A stretch of DNA of 64,000 nt from Streptomyces sp. SID13726 (GTDB lineage Bacteria > Actinomycetota > Actinomycetes > Streptomycetales > Streptomycetaceae): the NCBI RefSeq assembly GCF_010548375.1, contig NZ_JAAGLY010000003.1:558001-622000 (forward strand), read 5' to 3'. Below are positions 53,019 through 61,472 of the stretch, piece after piece; positions within the stretch are counted from its first letter, which is position 1; the number at the start of each line of letters is the position of its first letter. The position numbers were made by a program, and so were the translations under genes. The notes beneath the pieces are model-generated. The model had not been told where the DNA came from. It searched no databases and saw only the letters and a program-made list of their open reading frames with translations.

Positions 53019-53738
53019 TCAGCAGGACTGTTGACGCTGCGACCGCCACACCCGGAAGTCACTGATCCTGAAGTGGCTCCAGGTGGTCCGGAACGCGAAA
53101 TGCCCACTCGTGTACGGCGCCGGGTCCGGGTAGTCGAAGACGAGCCGCCCGTTGTCCCACCACCGCACCCGGGAGCCGTCGGACACGATCCGCACCCGGT
53201 TGGGCTCGTTCGCGACGAGCAGCGGCTCGGTGTAGTCGTAGATCAGCGGCCGGACGCCGGCCTCGCCGACGTAACGGCGCAGTCGGGTCGTGGTGTTCGT
53301 GTTGGCGCCGTATCCGACGTAGTACGTCTTGAGGTGGTCGTACTCCGCGAGGACTCCGCCGCGCCGGGTGGCGAAGAGGTCGTCGGGGGACCGGACGTCG
53401 ACCGCGTTCCAGAAGTTGTTCAGATCGGACACCCGGTCGTTGACCCCGCCCTCGGAGACGGGCGTGGCCGTGTACTCGATGACGTACGGCCCTTCGAGCC
53501 GCTTCCTGAACCAGACCGTGGCGCCGGCGGGTACGTCGACCTCCAGCACTCCCCGCTTCGCGGTGACCGTGCCGCCCTGCTCCAGCTCGACGGCCCACTG
53601 GCCGAGACCGTGCCGGAAGTCGTCGTGGGCGAGGAGGCGGCCGTGCCGGGGCGAGGCGCTCGCGGTGGCCGTGGGGGCGAGGGCCGCCAGGGCGGCGCCG
53701 GCGGCGAGGGCTCCGAAGGTTCTGCGGGTGGTCGTCAT
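53019..53738 (-). CDS. Secreted DUF6250-like protein (pectin/polysaccharide locus)
   Basis: 239 residues. A short twin-arginine-like signal (TTTRRTFGALAAGAALAAL then ending ATASA) shows export. The mature protein is a beta-rich concanavalin-like fold with LLAHDDFRHGLGQWAVELE, DLNNFWNAVDVRSPDDLFA, RVRIVSDGSRVRWWDNGRLV and FAFRTTWSHFRISDFRVW, as in DUF6250 proteins found with polysaccharide lyases. It overlaps nothing but lies 1 nt from the GDSL esterase stop, the last gene of a three-gene secreted set. It probably binds or cleaves plant cell-wall polysaccharide (inference). Confidence 0.82.
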   Translation of the reverse strand: MTTTRRTFGALAAGAALAALAPTATASASPRHGRLLAHDDFRHGLGQWAVELEQGGTVTAKRGVLEVDVPAGATVWFRKRLEGPYVIEYTATPVSEGGVNDRVSDLNNFWNAVDVRSPDDLFATRRGGVLAEYDHLKTYYVGYGANTNTTTRLRRYVGEAGVRPLIYDYTEPLLVANEPNRVRIVSDGSRVRWWDNGRLVFDYPDPAPYTSGHFAFRTTWSHFRISDFRVWRSQRQQSC

Positions 53739-53739
53739 G

Positions 53740-54834
53740 TCAGAGGACTCCATTCGGAATGCTTGCACTCGGGGGCTTCGCTTGAGGGCTCTGCTGGGGG
53801 TGCTTCTTCGAGATGAGGCCGATCAGCCGTTCGGCCACCTTGCGGTGGCCCCGGGCACTGGGATGGACCGTGCCGTTGAAGTCGCCCTGGGCCGCGTCGA
53901 GCCAGCCGGTCGTGTCGACGAACTCGGTTCGCCGGTCGGCGAGTTCGTGGACTACGTCCGCGATGTCGGCGGCATGGCTGCCGTCGAAGGGGCGCAGGGC
54001 GAGAATGCGGGCGTGCGGCGCGGCGGCCCGGAGCCGTGACAGGTAGGCGCGACAGGCGACTTGGAACTCCGCCGAGCCGAACGCGGTGTCGTTGGTCCCC
54101 TGGTTCACCACGATCACGTCGGCCCGGCGATCCGGATCAGCCCTGGAACCGGCGTAGTTCCAGCCGTAGGCGTCCGACGCGGCGGGCACTCCCCCGTTCC
54201 CGGTCTGGATCACCCCCTGCCGCCCGAACCCGACCTGCGTGAGCGAGGCGTGCAGGGCGTCGGCGACCAGGGTGGGATAGGCGGCCGTACCGTCCGCGCA
54301 GTCGGAGGTGTTCACCTCGCACAGCGCCATGACACCTTGGGTGATCGAGTCGCCGTAGAACACCAACTCACGCTTGCTGAGGACGTGTTGAGACAACAGG
54401 TGCCCCCTTATTCCGGTGAGCACCACCCCGCTCTCCAGCGGAGGCGTCCATCGGTTGACGCGCGAGAAGACGTCCTTGACCGAGATCTCGACGGTGTGGG
54501 CCCCGCGGCCGTGCGCGACGATCTCCAGGTCCCCCGCGTCGACGGCGTGCACCTCCTTGGGCCCGCCGTCGACCGACACGTGGATCTGCGCGGGCATGGT
54601 GACCGACGAGATGTCGAAGAGCGCGTGGACGGTCGTTCCGGAGAAGCGAAAGCGGAGCCGGGAACCGGAGTTGACGGTGACGGCCGCGTCGGCGGTCCGG
54701 CTCCAGTGCCCCTCGTAGGCGATACGTCCGTCGTCGGGACGTACGACGTCCGGGGCGCCGGACGCGAGGGCGGGCGGTGTCGCGGCGACGAGCAGCCCCG
54801 CGATCGTCGCCGCGGTCGGCAGTGTGCGTCTCAT
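53740..54834 (-). CDS. Secreted GDSL/SGNH esterase with N-terminal beta-sandwich (CE2-like)
   Basis: 364 residues. A Sec signal peptide (MRRTLPTAATIAGLLVAATP, cleaving after ALAS) precedes a beta-sandwich (IAYEGHWSRTADAAVTVNSG, RFRFSGTTVHALFD). The SGNH catalytic domain has LVFYGDSITQGVM, VVNQGTNDTAF and NGTVHPSARGH. This two-domain layout resembles CE2-type carbohydrate acetyl esterases. The ATG overlaps the stop of the lyase-like gene (ATGA). It probably removes acetyl groups from pectin or rhamnogalacturonan so the lyase can act. Confidence 0.9.
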   Translation of the reverse strand: MRRTLPTAATIAGLLVAATPPALASGAPDVVRPDDGRIAYEGHWSRTADAAVTVNSGSRLRFRFSGTTVHALFDISSVTMPAQIHVSVDGGPKEVHAVDAGDLEIVAHGRGAHTVEISVKDVFSRVNRWTPPLESGVVLTGIRGHLLSQHVLSKRELVFYGDSITQGVMALCEVNTSDCADGTAAYPTLVADALHASLTQVGFGRQGVIQTGNGGVPAASDAYGWNYAGSRADPDRRADVIVVNQGTNDTAFGSAEFQVACRAYLSRLRAAAPHARILALRPFDGSHAADIADVVHELADRRTEFVDTTGWLDAAQGDFNGTVHPSARGHRKVAERLIGLISKKHPQQSPQAKPPSASIPNGVL

Positions 54835-57557
54835 GACGGGATCCGGTCTCCGATCAGGGCCAGGTTCTGGATGGCCGCGAGGGCCCACTGGGCGGAGGAG
54901 TTGGTGGAGACCCAGGGGATCTCCTTCGTGGTGCGCAGGACCGTCGGGGTCCTGATCGTGACGGGGTTCCAGTCGTTGGACGGGAAGTAGGTGTCGTTGC
55001 CGGTGAAGAACTCGTTCCACGCGCGCGTGGCGAGCGACGGGTCGCTCCTGCGCCGAGCCGCGTACGCCGTGACGCGCGAGTGGGCGGCGGGCAGCGCCGA
55101 CTTCCAGGTGGAGCCGGTGAGTTGCTTCTTCTGGGCGTCGGTGGCGTTGTAGTACTGCGCGTAGTCGAGCCAGGCCGTACGGAACTCCGGCTCCTCGTCG
55201 CCCAGCAGCGACACGATCTCGCTGTTGGTCTCCACGAGCCCGAACACGGCGCTGAGATGGGAGACGTTGACGGCCTTGTCGGTCGTCACCGCGAACTTCC
55301 CGGTGTCGGCGTCGAGAAGGCCCGTCCCCGTGAAGAACCCGTTGGGCTGCGCGGCGATCGTCCGCAAGGAGTTGACCAGCTTGGCCTTCGCCTTCGCCGC
55401 GCCCGGGCCGCCCCGCTCCCACTCCGTGAGCCAGGCGGCCGAGATTCCGCCCCAGTCGGTTCCGAAGCCGACGGACAGGGCGTGCCGGTCGCCGGGCTCG
55501 TAGCCGTCGGTGCGGACCTTGCGCTGGGGGTCGACGGCCAGGAACGTCAGCTCCACGTCGGCGAGTTCGCTCAGCAGGTCGCCGGTGCGTTCGTCACCGG
55601 TGAGGAAGTAGTGGAAGCGGCGGTTGGCGGCCGTGGAGATACGGACCTGCTTGGCGCTGTCCGCCCAGTGCTGCACTCCGTGGCGGATGCCGAGGCCCGC
55701 CCACTTGCCGAGGTGGTAGACATCGACCTCGCCGGTGTGCCGGGTCATGGCCTCCGCGAACCGGAACACCTCTGCGGAGCCGGTGCGCAGGAAGTGATAC
55801 CAGAGCCAGAGGTCGGTGCCCAACTCCGAGTTGTCCCAGGCGAATCCGCCGATGTCGTAGCGCCAGACATGCCGGTCGTTGTCGTAGGTGTGCTGGACGT
55901 CGCCGTAGTCGAGGAAGCCGTACCAGCGGCGCTCCTCGCGCTGGTCGCGGTAGTAGGCGAACAGGTCGTCGAGGTGGTCCTCGATCACCGCGCGGGCCTT
56001 GGAGGAGCGGTCCACTGGCGCCCAGTCCCCGAACACCCCGGCGGAGTGCAGGCGTTGGGGTGTGGCGGTGAGCAGCGGTGGAACGGCCACGGCCTTCGCC
56101 TGAGCCGCCAGCTCCGGGGCGGACGGCGTCTTCTCCAGGGCCCAGAAGGTCAGTTCGCTGGTCCGCGCGATGCCGTAGGGCGTGCCGAAGCCGGGCTCGT
56201 AGTCCTCGTAGGTGATCTCCAGGCCGCCGTCGGACTGCTTCTCGTAGGTGTCCTGGCCGAGGCCGTCGTGGTAGAAGCGCAGGTCCAGGGGCTGCGCCTC
56301 GGGTGAGTACAGCCAGAGCGTGACCTCGGCGGCCTCGGATGCGGCGCCGCGTACGTCGAGCTGGGTGGGGTGGCGCTGCCAGAAGTCCCGTAGCCCGAAG
56401 GAGAGTCCACCGCTCGCGCCGCCGACGTACCCGAATCCGCCCGCGCGTTGTCCGGCCGCGGCCGGGATCCAGCCGTACCCGGCCTTGGTGCGTTTGCGGA
56501 TCTGGTAGCCGTCCGCGGTGGGCTGCGTGAGCGTGAAGTCGCCCCACTGCGGGATGTAGGCCAGCCGGCTCGACACGCGGGTGTCCCAGCCGGCGGTGTC
56601 CGGCAGCCGCTCGCCCGCGATCTGCGCGGCCCGTACCGCGGCGCCCGGGTCGCGGCGCAGTCCCGTGATGCCCTGGACGGCCTCGCCGAAGAGGCCGCCG
56701 CCGGCGTCGGCGAACCGCACATGGCGGTCGTAGGGCCGGTCGCTCAGGGGGACGGTGAAGCGGACGCCGAGCCCGCGCAGGAAGTCGCCCCGGTCGGAGC
56801 CGGGTCTCTGCTCGCCGTCCCAGACGAAGGTGTGCACCAGGCGGAAGGAGTCGGCGCCCGCGGAGAAGGCGAACCGCAGCACGAACGGCAGCCAGGCCCT
56901 GCCGCCGTGCCGGTGCCGGCCCTCGACCCGGATCACGGCTCGCACCGGTCCGTCCTGCTCGACCGTGATCGTCTCGATCCGGCCCGCGAAGCTGTCGAGG
57001 TCCGCGCCCTCCCGCACGGACTCCTGCCGCAGTGCGACCAGCCGGCCGTCCCGGGCGATCTCGGTCGTGCCGCGTCGGACGGCCCGTACGACGGTGTCGG
57101 AGCCCTTGGCGCCGAAGACCGCGGAGATCACGCCGGTCGACACCTCGACCCGGCCGCCGCGGTCCCGGCCGACGGTGACCCGGTGGGTGGGGGCGGCGGG
57201 GGCGCCCGCGCTCAGGACGTAGCGGTCGGCCTTCGGCGCGTCGGGCGCGATGGCGTGCGCGGTCCACTTCACCGAGCCGTCGGGCCAGTGGGCGGTGACC
57301 CAGCTCTGGACCGGCACCGCGTCACCGCCGGAGGTGGTCAGCGCGAACCGCTGCTCCGGCCGGTGCCTGCCGCGCGCCCATGGCACACCCCAGGTGGTGC
57401 CGGCGTGGACCTCGGGCGTGGCGCCCTCCAGCCAGTGGAGCTCGGTGCCCTCGTCGTCCGCCGCGGTGGCGGTGCGGGACAGGGTCCAGGAGAGCGGGGT
57501 GAGGGCGGCCGCGGCGGCGGCGCCCTTGAAGACGGTGCGTCGGTCGACGCCGGACAC
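54831..57557 (-). CDS. Secreted exo-rhamnogalacturonan-lyase-like protein (Tat substrate)
   Basis: 908 residues from the GTG at 57557, which follows GGAGGT by 4 nt. An earlier in-frame TTG lies at 57596. The N-terminus DRRTVFKGAAAAAALTPLSW is a twin-arginine signal. The body is a large beta-sandwich plus alpha/alpha region (WVTAHWPDGSVKWTAHAIAP, FVLRFAFSAGADSFRLVHTF, WYGFLDYGDVQHTYDNDRHV, RHTGEVDVYHLG) typical of exo-rhamnogalacturonan lyase family proteins. It likely attacks pectin backbone. It heads a secreted operon with a GDSL esterase and DUF6250 protein, behind a LacI-type operator. Confidence 0.82.
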   Translation of the reverse strand: MSGVDRRTVFKGAAAAAALTPLSWTLSRTATAADDEGTELHWLEGATPEVHAGTTWGVPWARGRHRPEQRFALTTSGGDAVPVQSWVTAHWPDGSVKWTAHAIAPDAPKADRYVLSAGAPAAPTHRVTVGRDRGGRVEVSTGVISAVFGAKGSDTVVRAVRRGTTEIARDGRLVALRQESVREGADLDSFAGRIETITVEQDGPVRAVIRVEGRHRHGGRAWLPFVLRFAFSAGADSFRLVHTFVWDGEQRPGSDRGDFLRGLGVRFTVPLSDRPYDRHVRFADAGGGLFGEAVQGITGLRRDPGAAVRAAQIAGERLPDTAGWDTRVSSRLAYIPQWGDFTLTQPTADGYQIRKRTKAGYGWIPAAAGQRAGGFGYVGGASGGLSFGLRDFWQRHPTQLDVRGAASEAAEVTLWLYSPEAQPLDLRFYHDGLGQDTYEKQSDGGLEITYEDYEPGFGTPYGIARTSELTFWALEKTPSAPELAAQAKAVAVPPLLTATPQRLHSAGVFGDWAPVDRSSKARAVIEDHLDDLFAYYRDQREERRWYGFLDYGDVQHTYDNDRHVWRYDIGGFAWDNSELGTDLWLWYHFLRTGSAEVFRFAEAMTRHTGEVDVYHLGKWAGLGIRHGVQHWADSAKQVRISTAANRRFHYFLTGDERTGDLLSELADVELTFLAVDPQRKVRTDGYEPGDRHALSVGFGTDWGGISAAWLTEWERGGPGAAKAKAKLVNSLRTIAAQPNGFFTGTGLLDADTGKFAVTTDKAVNVSHLSAVFGLVETNSEIVSLLGDEEPEFRTAWLDYAQYYNATDAQKKQLTGSTWKSALPAAHSRVTAYAARRRSDPSLATRAWNEFFTGNDTYFPSNDWNPVTIRTPTVLRTTKEIPWVSTNSSAQWALAAIQNLALIGDRIPS

Positions 57558-57577
57558 GGTGACCTCCGAAGGCCGTA

Positions 57578-57589
57578 GAAAGCGCTTGC
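57578..57589. promoter_or_regulatory. LacI-type operator upstream of the lyase-like gene
   Basis: GAAAGCGCTTGC contains the perfect 8-bp palindrome AAGCGCTT (57580-57587) with matching outer G/C. This is the core of many actinobacterial LacI-family operators at glycosidase genes. It lies 20 nt upstream of the GTG, where binding would block transcription until a pectin sugar is present. Confidence 0.55.
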
Positions 57590-57712
57590 GCGGCAACGGA
57601 GTTCACTGTGTCCCCACCCTCCCCTCCCTGTCGACGCCCTGAGCGTGCCCGCCACAAGAACGCAATGAAGTGATCATGAACGCGGAAACACGGGGGGCCT
57701 CGGCGCGGAAAC

Positions 57713-57752
57713 ACCGAAGGCCGGACCCGGGGATCGGGGTCCGGCCTTCGGT
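57713..57752 (-). terminator. Terminator downstream of the M23 peptidase gene
   Basis: A 16-bp perfect stem (ACCGAAGGCCGGACCC at 57713-57728 with GGGTCCGGCCTTCGGT at 57737-57752) with an 8-nt loop lies 17 nt after the peptidase stop. It lacks a long T tract, as is common in high-GC actinomycetes. Confidence 0.85.
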
Positions 57753-57769
57753 GGCGCAGGGAGGCGTCG

Positions 57770-58720
57770 TCAGCCGACGGAGACGCCCTTCGAGCGGAGG
57801 TAGGAGACCGGGTCCACGTCCGAGCCGTAGTCCGGCGTGGTGCGGATCTCGAAGTGCAGGTGCGGCCCCGTGACGTTGCCGGTCGCGCCGGAGAGGCCGA
57901 TCTGCTGCCCCTCGGTCACGGTCTGGCCCGCCGAGACGGAGAGCTGGGAGAGGTGGGCGTACTGGGCGTAGTAGCCGTCGTTCAGCTTGATGACGACCTG
58001 GTTGCCGTACGCGCCGCCCCAGCCGGCGGAGACGACCGTGCCGGCGGCCACGGCCTTCAGCGAGGTACCGGTCGGGACGACGAAGTCGACGCCGGTGTGG
58101 TACCCGCTGGACCACATGCTGCCCGAGACGCGGTAGCCGGTACCGACGGTGGCACCGGTGACCGGGAGGGTGTAGCCGCTGGAGCTGGTGGTGTCGGAGC
58201 TCTGGGTGGCGGCCGTGGAGTTCGACGTGGACGCCTTCGACTCCGTCTTCTCCGCCTTCGAGGAGGACGAGGAAGAGGAGGAGGCCGAGGACTCGGTCCT
58301 CGCCGTGCTCGTCTTGGCCTTCTTGCCGATCGACAGCTTCAAGCCGGGGTGGATCAGCGAGGGGTCGTCGCCGACTGCCTGGCGGTTGTCCGCGTAGAGC
58401 TTCTGCCAGCCACCGCTGACATTCTGCTCGTCGGCGATCTTCGAGAGATAGTCGCCGGCGCGCACCGAATAGGTGTGCACGGTCGAGGTCTTCGCGGCGT
58501 CCTTCTTGGTCGCCGTCCTTTCCGCGGACTTCTCGGCGGCCTGCTGCGTGACCGGCAGCGACTGAACGGCCTTTTCCGGTACGGACTGGGAGGTGGCCGC
58601 GTGGGCGCCGGTGGCCCCCATCAGCGGGAGGGCGAGCGCGGCGCCCCCGGTGCCGGCGACGGCGATCGAGCGGGTGAAGCGCTGGGACTTCGGGCGGCGG
58701 TGCTTACCCTTCGCGGGCAT
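57770..58720 (-). CDS. Secreted LysM - M23 endopeptidase (cell-wall hydrolase)
   Basis: 316 residues. A basic N-terminus (KGKHRRPKSQRFTRS), a hydrophobic core and an AHAA cleavage site form a signal peptide. A LysM peptidoglycan-binding domain follows (YSVRAGDYLSKIADEQNVSG then LIHPGLKLSIG). A poly-Ser linker leads to a C-terminal M23 lysostaphin-type domain with metal ligands in SSGYHTGVDFVVPTG and GPHLHFEIRTTP. It cleaves peptide bridges in the wall, for example during spore germination or growth. The ATG has GAGAGGA at 8 nt and lies just downstream of a ydaO-type riboswitch. Confidence 0.95.
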   Translation of the reverse strand: MPAKGKHRRPKSQRFTRSIAVAGTGGAALALPLMGATGAHAATSQSVPEKAVQSLPVTQQAAEKSAERTATKKDAAKTSTVHTYSVRAGDYLSKIADEQNVSGGWQKLYADNRQAVGDDPSLIHPGLKLSIGKKAKTSTARTESSASSSSSSSSKAEKTESKASTSNSTAATQSSDTTSSSGYTLPVTGATVGTGYRVSGSMWSSGYHTGVDFVVPTGTSLKAVAAGTVVSAGWGGAYGNQVVIKLNDGYYAQYAHLSQLSVSAGQTVTEGQQIGLSGATGNVTGPHLHFEIRTTPDYGSDVDPVSYLRSKGVSVG

Positions 58721-58735
58721 GGCGAATTCCTCTCC

Positions 58736-58925
58736 GGCGCCTGCGAGGTGAGCTGTCGGGTTCGGACTGGAGATGCCCGGCCGCGCCGAGACGCGACTTA
58801 ACCCCTAGCCGTTCCGGAGACCGGAACAGGCGGTACTGCCTGTGGGTCCCCCGCTCCTGCCGTGCACGGGTGAGTGTGTGCGGAATCCGTTCGGCGGCAG
58901 GATTGGGCGTCCGACCGGATCGGTG
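58736..58925 (-). promoter_or_regulatory. ydaO (c-di-AMP) riboswitch controlling the M23 peptidase
   Basis: The minus-strand leader contains blocks characteristic of the ydaO/yuaA motif in Streptomyces cell-wall-hydrolase leaders: AATCCTGCCGCCGAACGG (58904 downward), GGCAGGAGCGGGGGACC (58861 downward), GGGGTTAAGTCG (58805-58794) and TCCGAACCCGACAGCTCACC (58766 downward). Family knowledge: ydaO RNAs bind cyclic di-AMP and turn off wall-hydrolase genes, linking wall lysis to osmotic and spore signals. Confidence 0.88.
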
Positions 58926-59189
58926 GCGAACGTAAACGAGCAAGACGCAAAGGGACAAGTGAGAGGTTCCCTGTGTATGCGTTCCTGTTGATCCCGTATG
59001 AGAATTACCGGTCACCCTGCGTGAATCGGACGCCCTCCATCCGAGCCAAATCCCCTTGAGAACCCCGCGAATTACGTGAACATGACGGGCGACACACCGT
59101 CACGGATATGACGCTCCTCACGTCACGAATTCACAGGAACCCTTTTCCCAGAAGGAGTTGGGAGGAAGTCGCCAATTCGGGCACATGCC
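58926..59189. other. Gap between the riboswitch and the alpha-galactosidase end
   Basis: AT-richer, should contain the promoter of the riboswitch transcript on the minus strand. A small inverted repeat TGACGG (59083-59088) / CCGTCA (59097-59102) is present. No gene is supported here. Confidence 0.45.
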
Positions 59190-61265
59190 CTAGATGCGGC
59201 GGAGACGGAGAACTGCCGCATCCAGGTCGCCCCGCACATCGACGCGAAGTCCGTGATGCAGCAATACGGCCCCTCGGTGAACTTCGCCCGTTTCGAGGCA
59301 TTCGTAGGAGGCTGTCGGGTCGAGCCCGCGCAACCGCAGCGCCGGGGCGGACTCGCCGTACTGCTGCGCCTGGAGCCAGGCCAGCACGACGGTCTCGTCA
59401 CCGAGGACGTACTGCACCGCGCTGAGCCCGCCCCGCGGAGCACGCAGCCGGTACAGGTCGCCGCGCTGCACCAGGGGCCGGATCCGCTTGTAGAGCTCCA
59501 CCCACTCATGCGCCTCGGCGAGTTCCTCCTCGGTCCACTCCGCGAGGTCCCCGCCGACCCCGAGCACCCCGGCCATGGCGCTCACGAACCGGAACCGCAG
59601 CGAGCTGACCCGGCCGTTGAGCTGGGTGTTGGGGCTGTCGGTGACCCAGGCGGCCATCACGCGCGCGGGGTGGATCTGGCTGAAGCCGTGCTGGATGGCG
59701 AGGCGGTCGAGCGGGTCGGTGTTGTCGGAGGTCCACACCTGGTCGGTACGGCTCATCACTCCGAGGTCGATCCGGCCGCCGCCGCCCGAGCAGGACTCGA
59801 ACGCCACACCCGGGTGCGCCGCCCGCAACCGGTCCAACAGGGCATAGAAGCCGCGTACATGGTCGACCCAGAGGCGCTGCGGGTACGGCTCGCCGGGCCA
59901 GCCCGCGTCGGTGAAGCAGCGGTTGAAGTCCCACTTCACATAGTCGATCGGGGCACTCGAAAGGAGCGTGTCGAGCTGCTCCCACAGGTACTCCCGCACA
60001 TCCTCGCGCGCGAGGTTCAGCACCAGCTGATTGCGGAACTCCGTCCGCTTTCGTCCCGCTTGGTACTGCACCCAGTCGGGGTGGGCGCGGTACAGCTCGC
60101 TGTCCGGGTTGACCATCTCCGGCTCGACCCAGATGCCGAACTGCATGCCCAGCGCGCACACGTAGTCGGCGAGCGGCTTGAGGCCCGAGGGGAAGCGGTC
60201 GGGGTTGGGTGCCCAGTCGCCGAGCCCGGCCCGGTCGCTGGTGCGGGTGCCGAACCAGCCGTCGTCGACCACGAACAGCTCGACGCCGATCGCGGCGGCC
60301 CGCCGGGCGAGGGTGCCCTGCTGCTCCTCGGAGATGTCGAAGTTGGTGGCCTCCCAGGAGTTGAACAGCACGGGCCGGTCCTGGTCCGCGTCCGGGATGA
60401 CGTACGCCCGCTGGTAGGCGTGCCAGGCCCGGCTCGCGCCGCCGAAGCCGCCGTCGCTCCACAGACCCGCGAAGACGGGGGTCGCGAAGGACTCCCCGGC
60501 CGCCAGGCTCAGCAGGCCCGAGTCGTCGTACCCGGCGCCGCCGGTGATCTGCACGCGCGCGTCGGGGAGTTGGGCGACGGCGATCCGCCAGGACCCCGAC
60601 CAGCCTAGGGCACAGCCGTAGACCTCGCCGCGCTCCTCGGTGGCGTCGGTGTCGAGTGCGACCCACGGCAGGTGCTGGTGCCCGGTGTGGCCGCGGCGGC
60701 TGCCGATGACCTTCTCGCCGTAGGTCAGGGGGGCCTGCGTGAGCCGGGACTCGGCGGCCCAGCGGCCGTGCAGCTGGGAGAGCCGCCAGGCGTCCTCGCG
60801 GTCGGGCAGCGTCCAGGTGGCCGAGTCGGCGCGCAGCACCTCGACCGGCTCCGGGCCGTCGTTGTCCAGCGTCACCCAGCGCTCCACGACGTCGTGGCGC
60901 ATCCGGTGGTGCAGTGTGATCGCCAGCCCGCCGTCCCGGAACCGCAGCCGCAGTTCGTCGCCCTCGGTGTCGTACCTCTCGAAGGTCCACTCGGTGCCGC
61001 GGCGCTCGTCGGTGCGCACGGACAGGGCGGGGCGGGTGAAGCGGGGGCCGCCCTCGACCGGGTACTCCTCACGCCCGTCGAGCTGGGACTCGAAGGGCCA
61101 GTACTTCGGCTCCGGCCGGGCGGCGAGGGCCTCGGCGTCGGCGAGGGAGATCCGCGCTCCCCAGTGCAGGTGCAGCAGTTCGCCCTCGGCACCGAGGTGC
61201 AGGGCGTAACTGCTGGTCGGCCCGGACAGAATCCACGTACGGCCGTTCTCGGCGATCTCCAGCAT
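59190..61265 (-). CDS. Alpha-galactosidase, glycoside hydrolase family 36
   Basis: 691 residues. The N-terminal beta-sandwich contains LLHLHWGARI and the GH36 pattern YPVEGGPRFTRPAL. The TIM-barrel has VLFNSWEATNFDISEEQQ, VDDGWFG, WVEPEMVNPDSEL, the nucleophile Asp446 in YVKWDFNR and the acid/base Asp514 in WTSDNTDPLD. These are complete GH36 catalytic signatures for removing alpha-1,6-galactose from raffinose-type sugars or galactomannan. No signal peptide, so it acts on imported oligosaccharides. The ATG at 61265 follows GAGGGG. The frame stays open upstream but without a better start. Confidence 0.96.
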   Translation of the reverse strand: MLEIAENGRTWILSGPTSSYALHLGAEGELLHLHWGARISLADAEALAARPEPKYWPFESQLDGREEYPVEGGPRFTRPALSVRTDERRGTEWTFERYDTEGDELRLRFRDGGLAITLHHRMRHDVVERWVTLDNDGPEPVEVLRADSATWTLPDREDAWRLSQLHGRWAAESRLTQAPLTYGEKVIGSRRGHTGHQHLPWVALDTDATEERGEVYGCALGWSGSWRIAVAQLPDARVQITGGAGYDDSGLLSLAAGESFATPVFAGLWSDGGFGGASRAWHAYQRAYVIPDADQDRPVLFNSWEATNFDISEEQQGTLARRAAAIGVELFVVDDGWFGTRTSDRAGLGDWAPNPDRFPSGLKPLADYVCALGMQFGIWVEPEMVNPDSELYRAHPDWVQYQAGRKRTEFRNQLVLNLAREDVREYLWEQLDTLLSSAPIDYVKWDFNRCFTDAGWPGEPYPQRLWVDHVRGFYALLDRLRAAHPGVAFESCSGGGGRIDLGVMSRTDQVWTSDNTDPLDRLAIQHGFSQIHPARVMAAWVTDSPNTQLNGRVSSLRFRFVSAMAGVLGVGGDLAEWTEEELAEAHEWVELYKRIRPLVQRGDLYRLRAPRGGLSAVQYVLGDETVVLAWLQAQQYGESAPALRLRGLDPTASYECLETGEVHRGAVLLHHGLRVDVRGDLDAAVLRLRRI

Positions 61266-61284
61266 CGTGCCCCTCACAGATCCG

Positions 61285-61314
61285 AACAGGTGCCAACAGG
61301 TGTGCTCAGGCACC
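61285..61314. promoter_or_regulatory. Repeat-rich putative operator upstream of the alpha-galactosidase
   Basis: AACAGGTG occurs at 61285-61292 and 61295-61302 with a 10-nt period (one helical turn). GGTGCC at 61289-61294 pairs with GGCACC at 61309-61314. The arrangement suggests cooperative binding by a regulator (for example DeoR or ROK type), 20-50 nt before the alpha-galactosidase start. Confidence 0.45.
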
Positions 61315-61348
61315 AACATCATCAACGTCCGCGAGCCCCGTCTGCAAC

Positions 61349-61392
61349 GCCTGTGGAGAACTCGTTGCCGGGCCTGTGGACAACTCATTGCC
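61349..61392. repeat. Two 21-bp direct repeats, each carrying a DnaA-box-like core
   Basis: The units at 61349-61369 and 61372-61392 are identical at 19 of 21 positions and start 23 nt apart. The second contains TGTGGACAA (61375-61383), the reverse complement of the Streptomyces DnaA box TTGTCCACA. The first has TGTGGAGAA (61352-61360), one mismatch. They lie between the divergent alpha-galactosidase and tyrosine phosphatase genes. Confidence 0.6.
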
Positions 61393-61472
61393 CCACGAAC
61401 ACATGTCGTATCGTCGAGAGCGTGCCCGCCGACGAGCAGCGCCGGCGGTGCCCGCGGCTGGGAGGAGCCCCC

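Noticed and set aside
61422..61472. An upstream GTG as the tyrosine phosphatase start
   Set aside because: It has no ribosome site, whereas GGAGGAG precedes the GTG at 61473 at ideal spacing and gives the family N-terminus.
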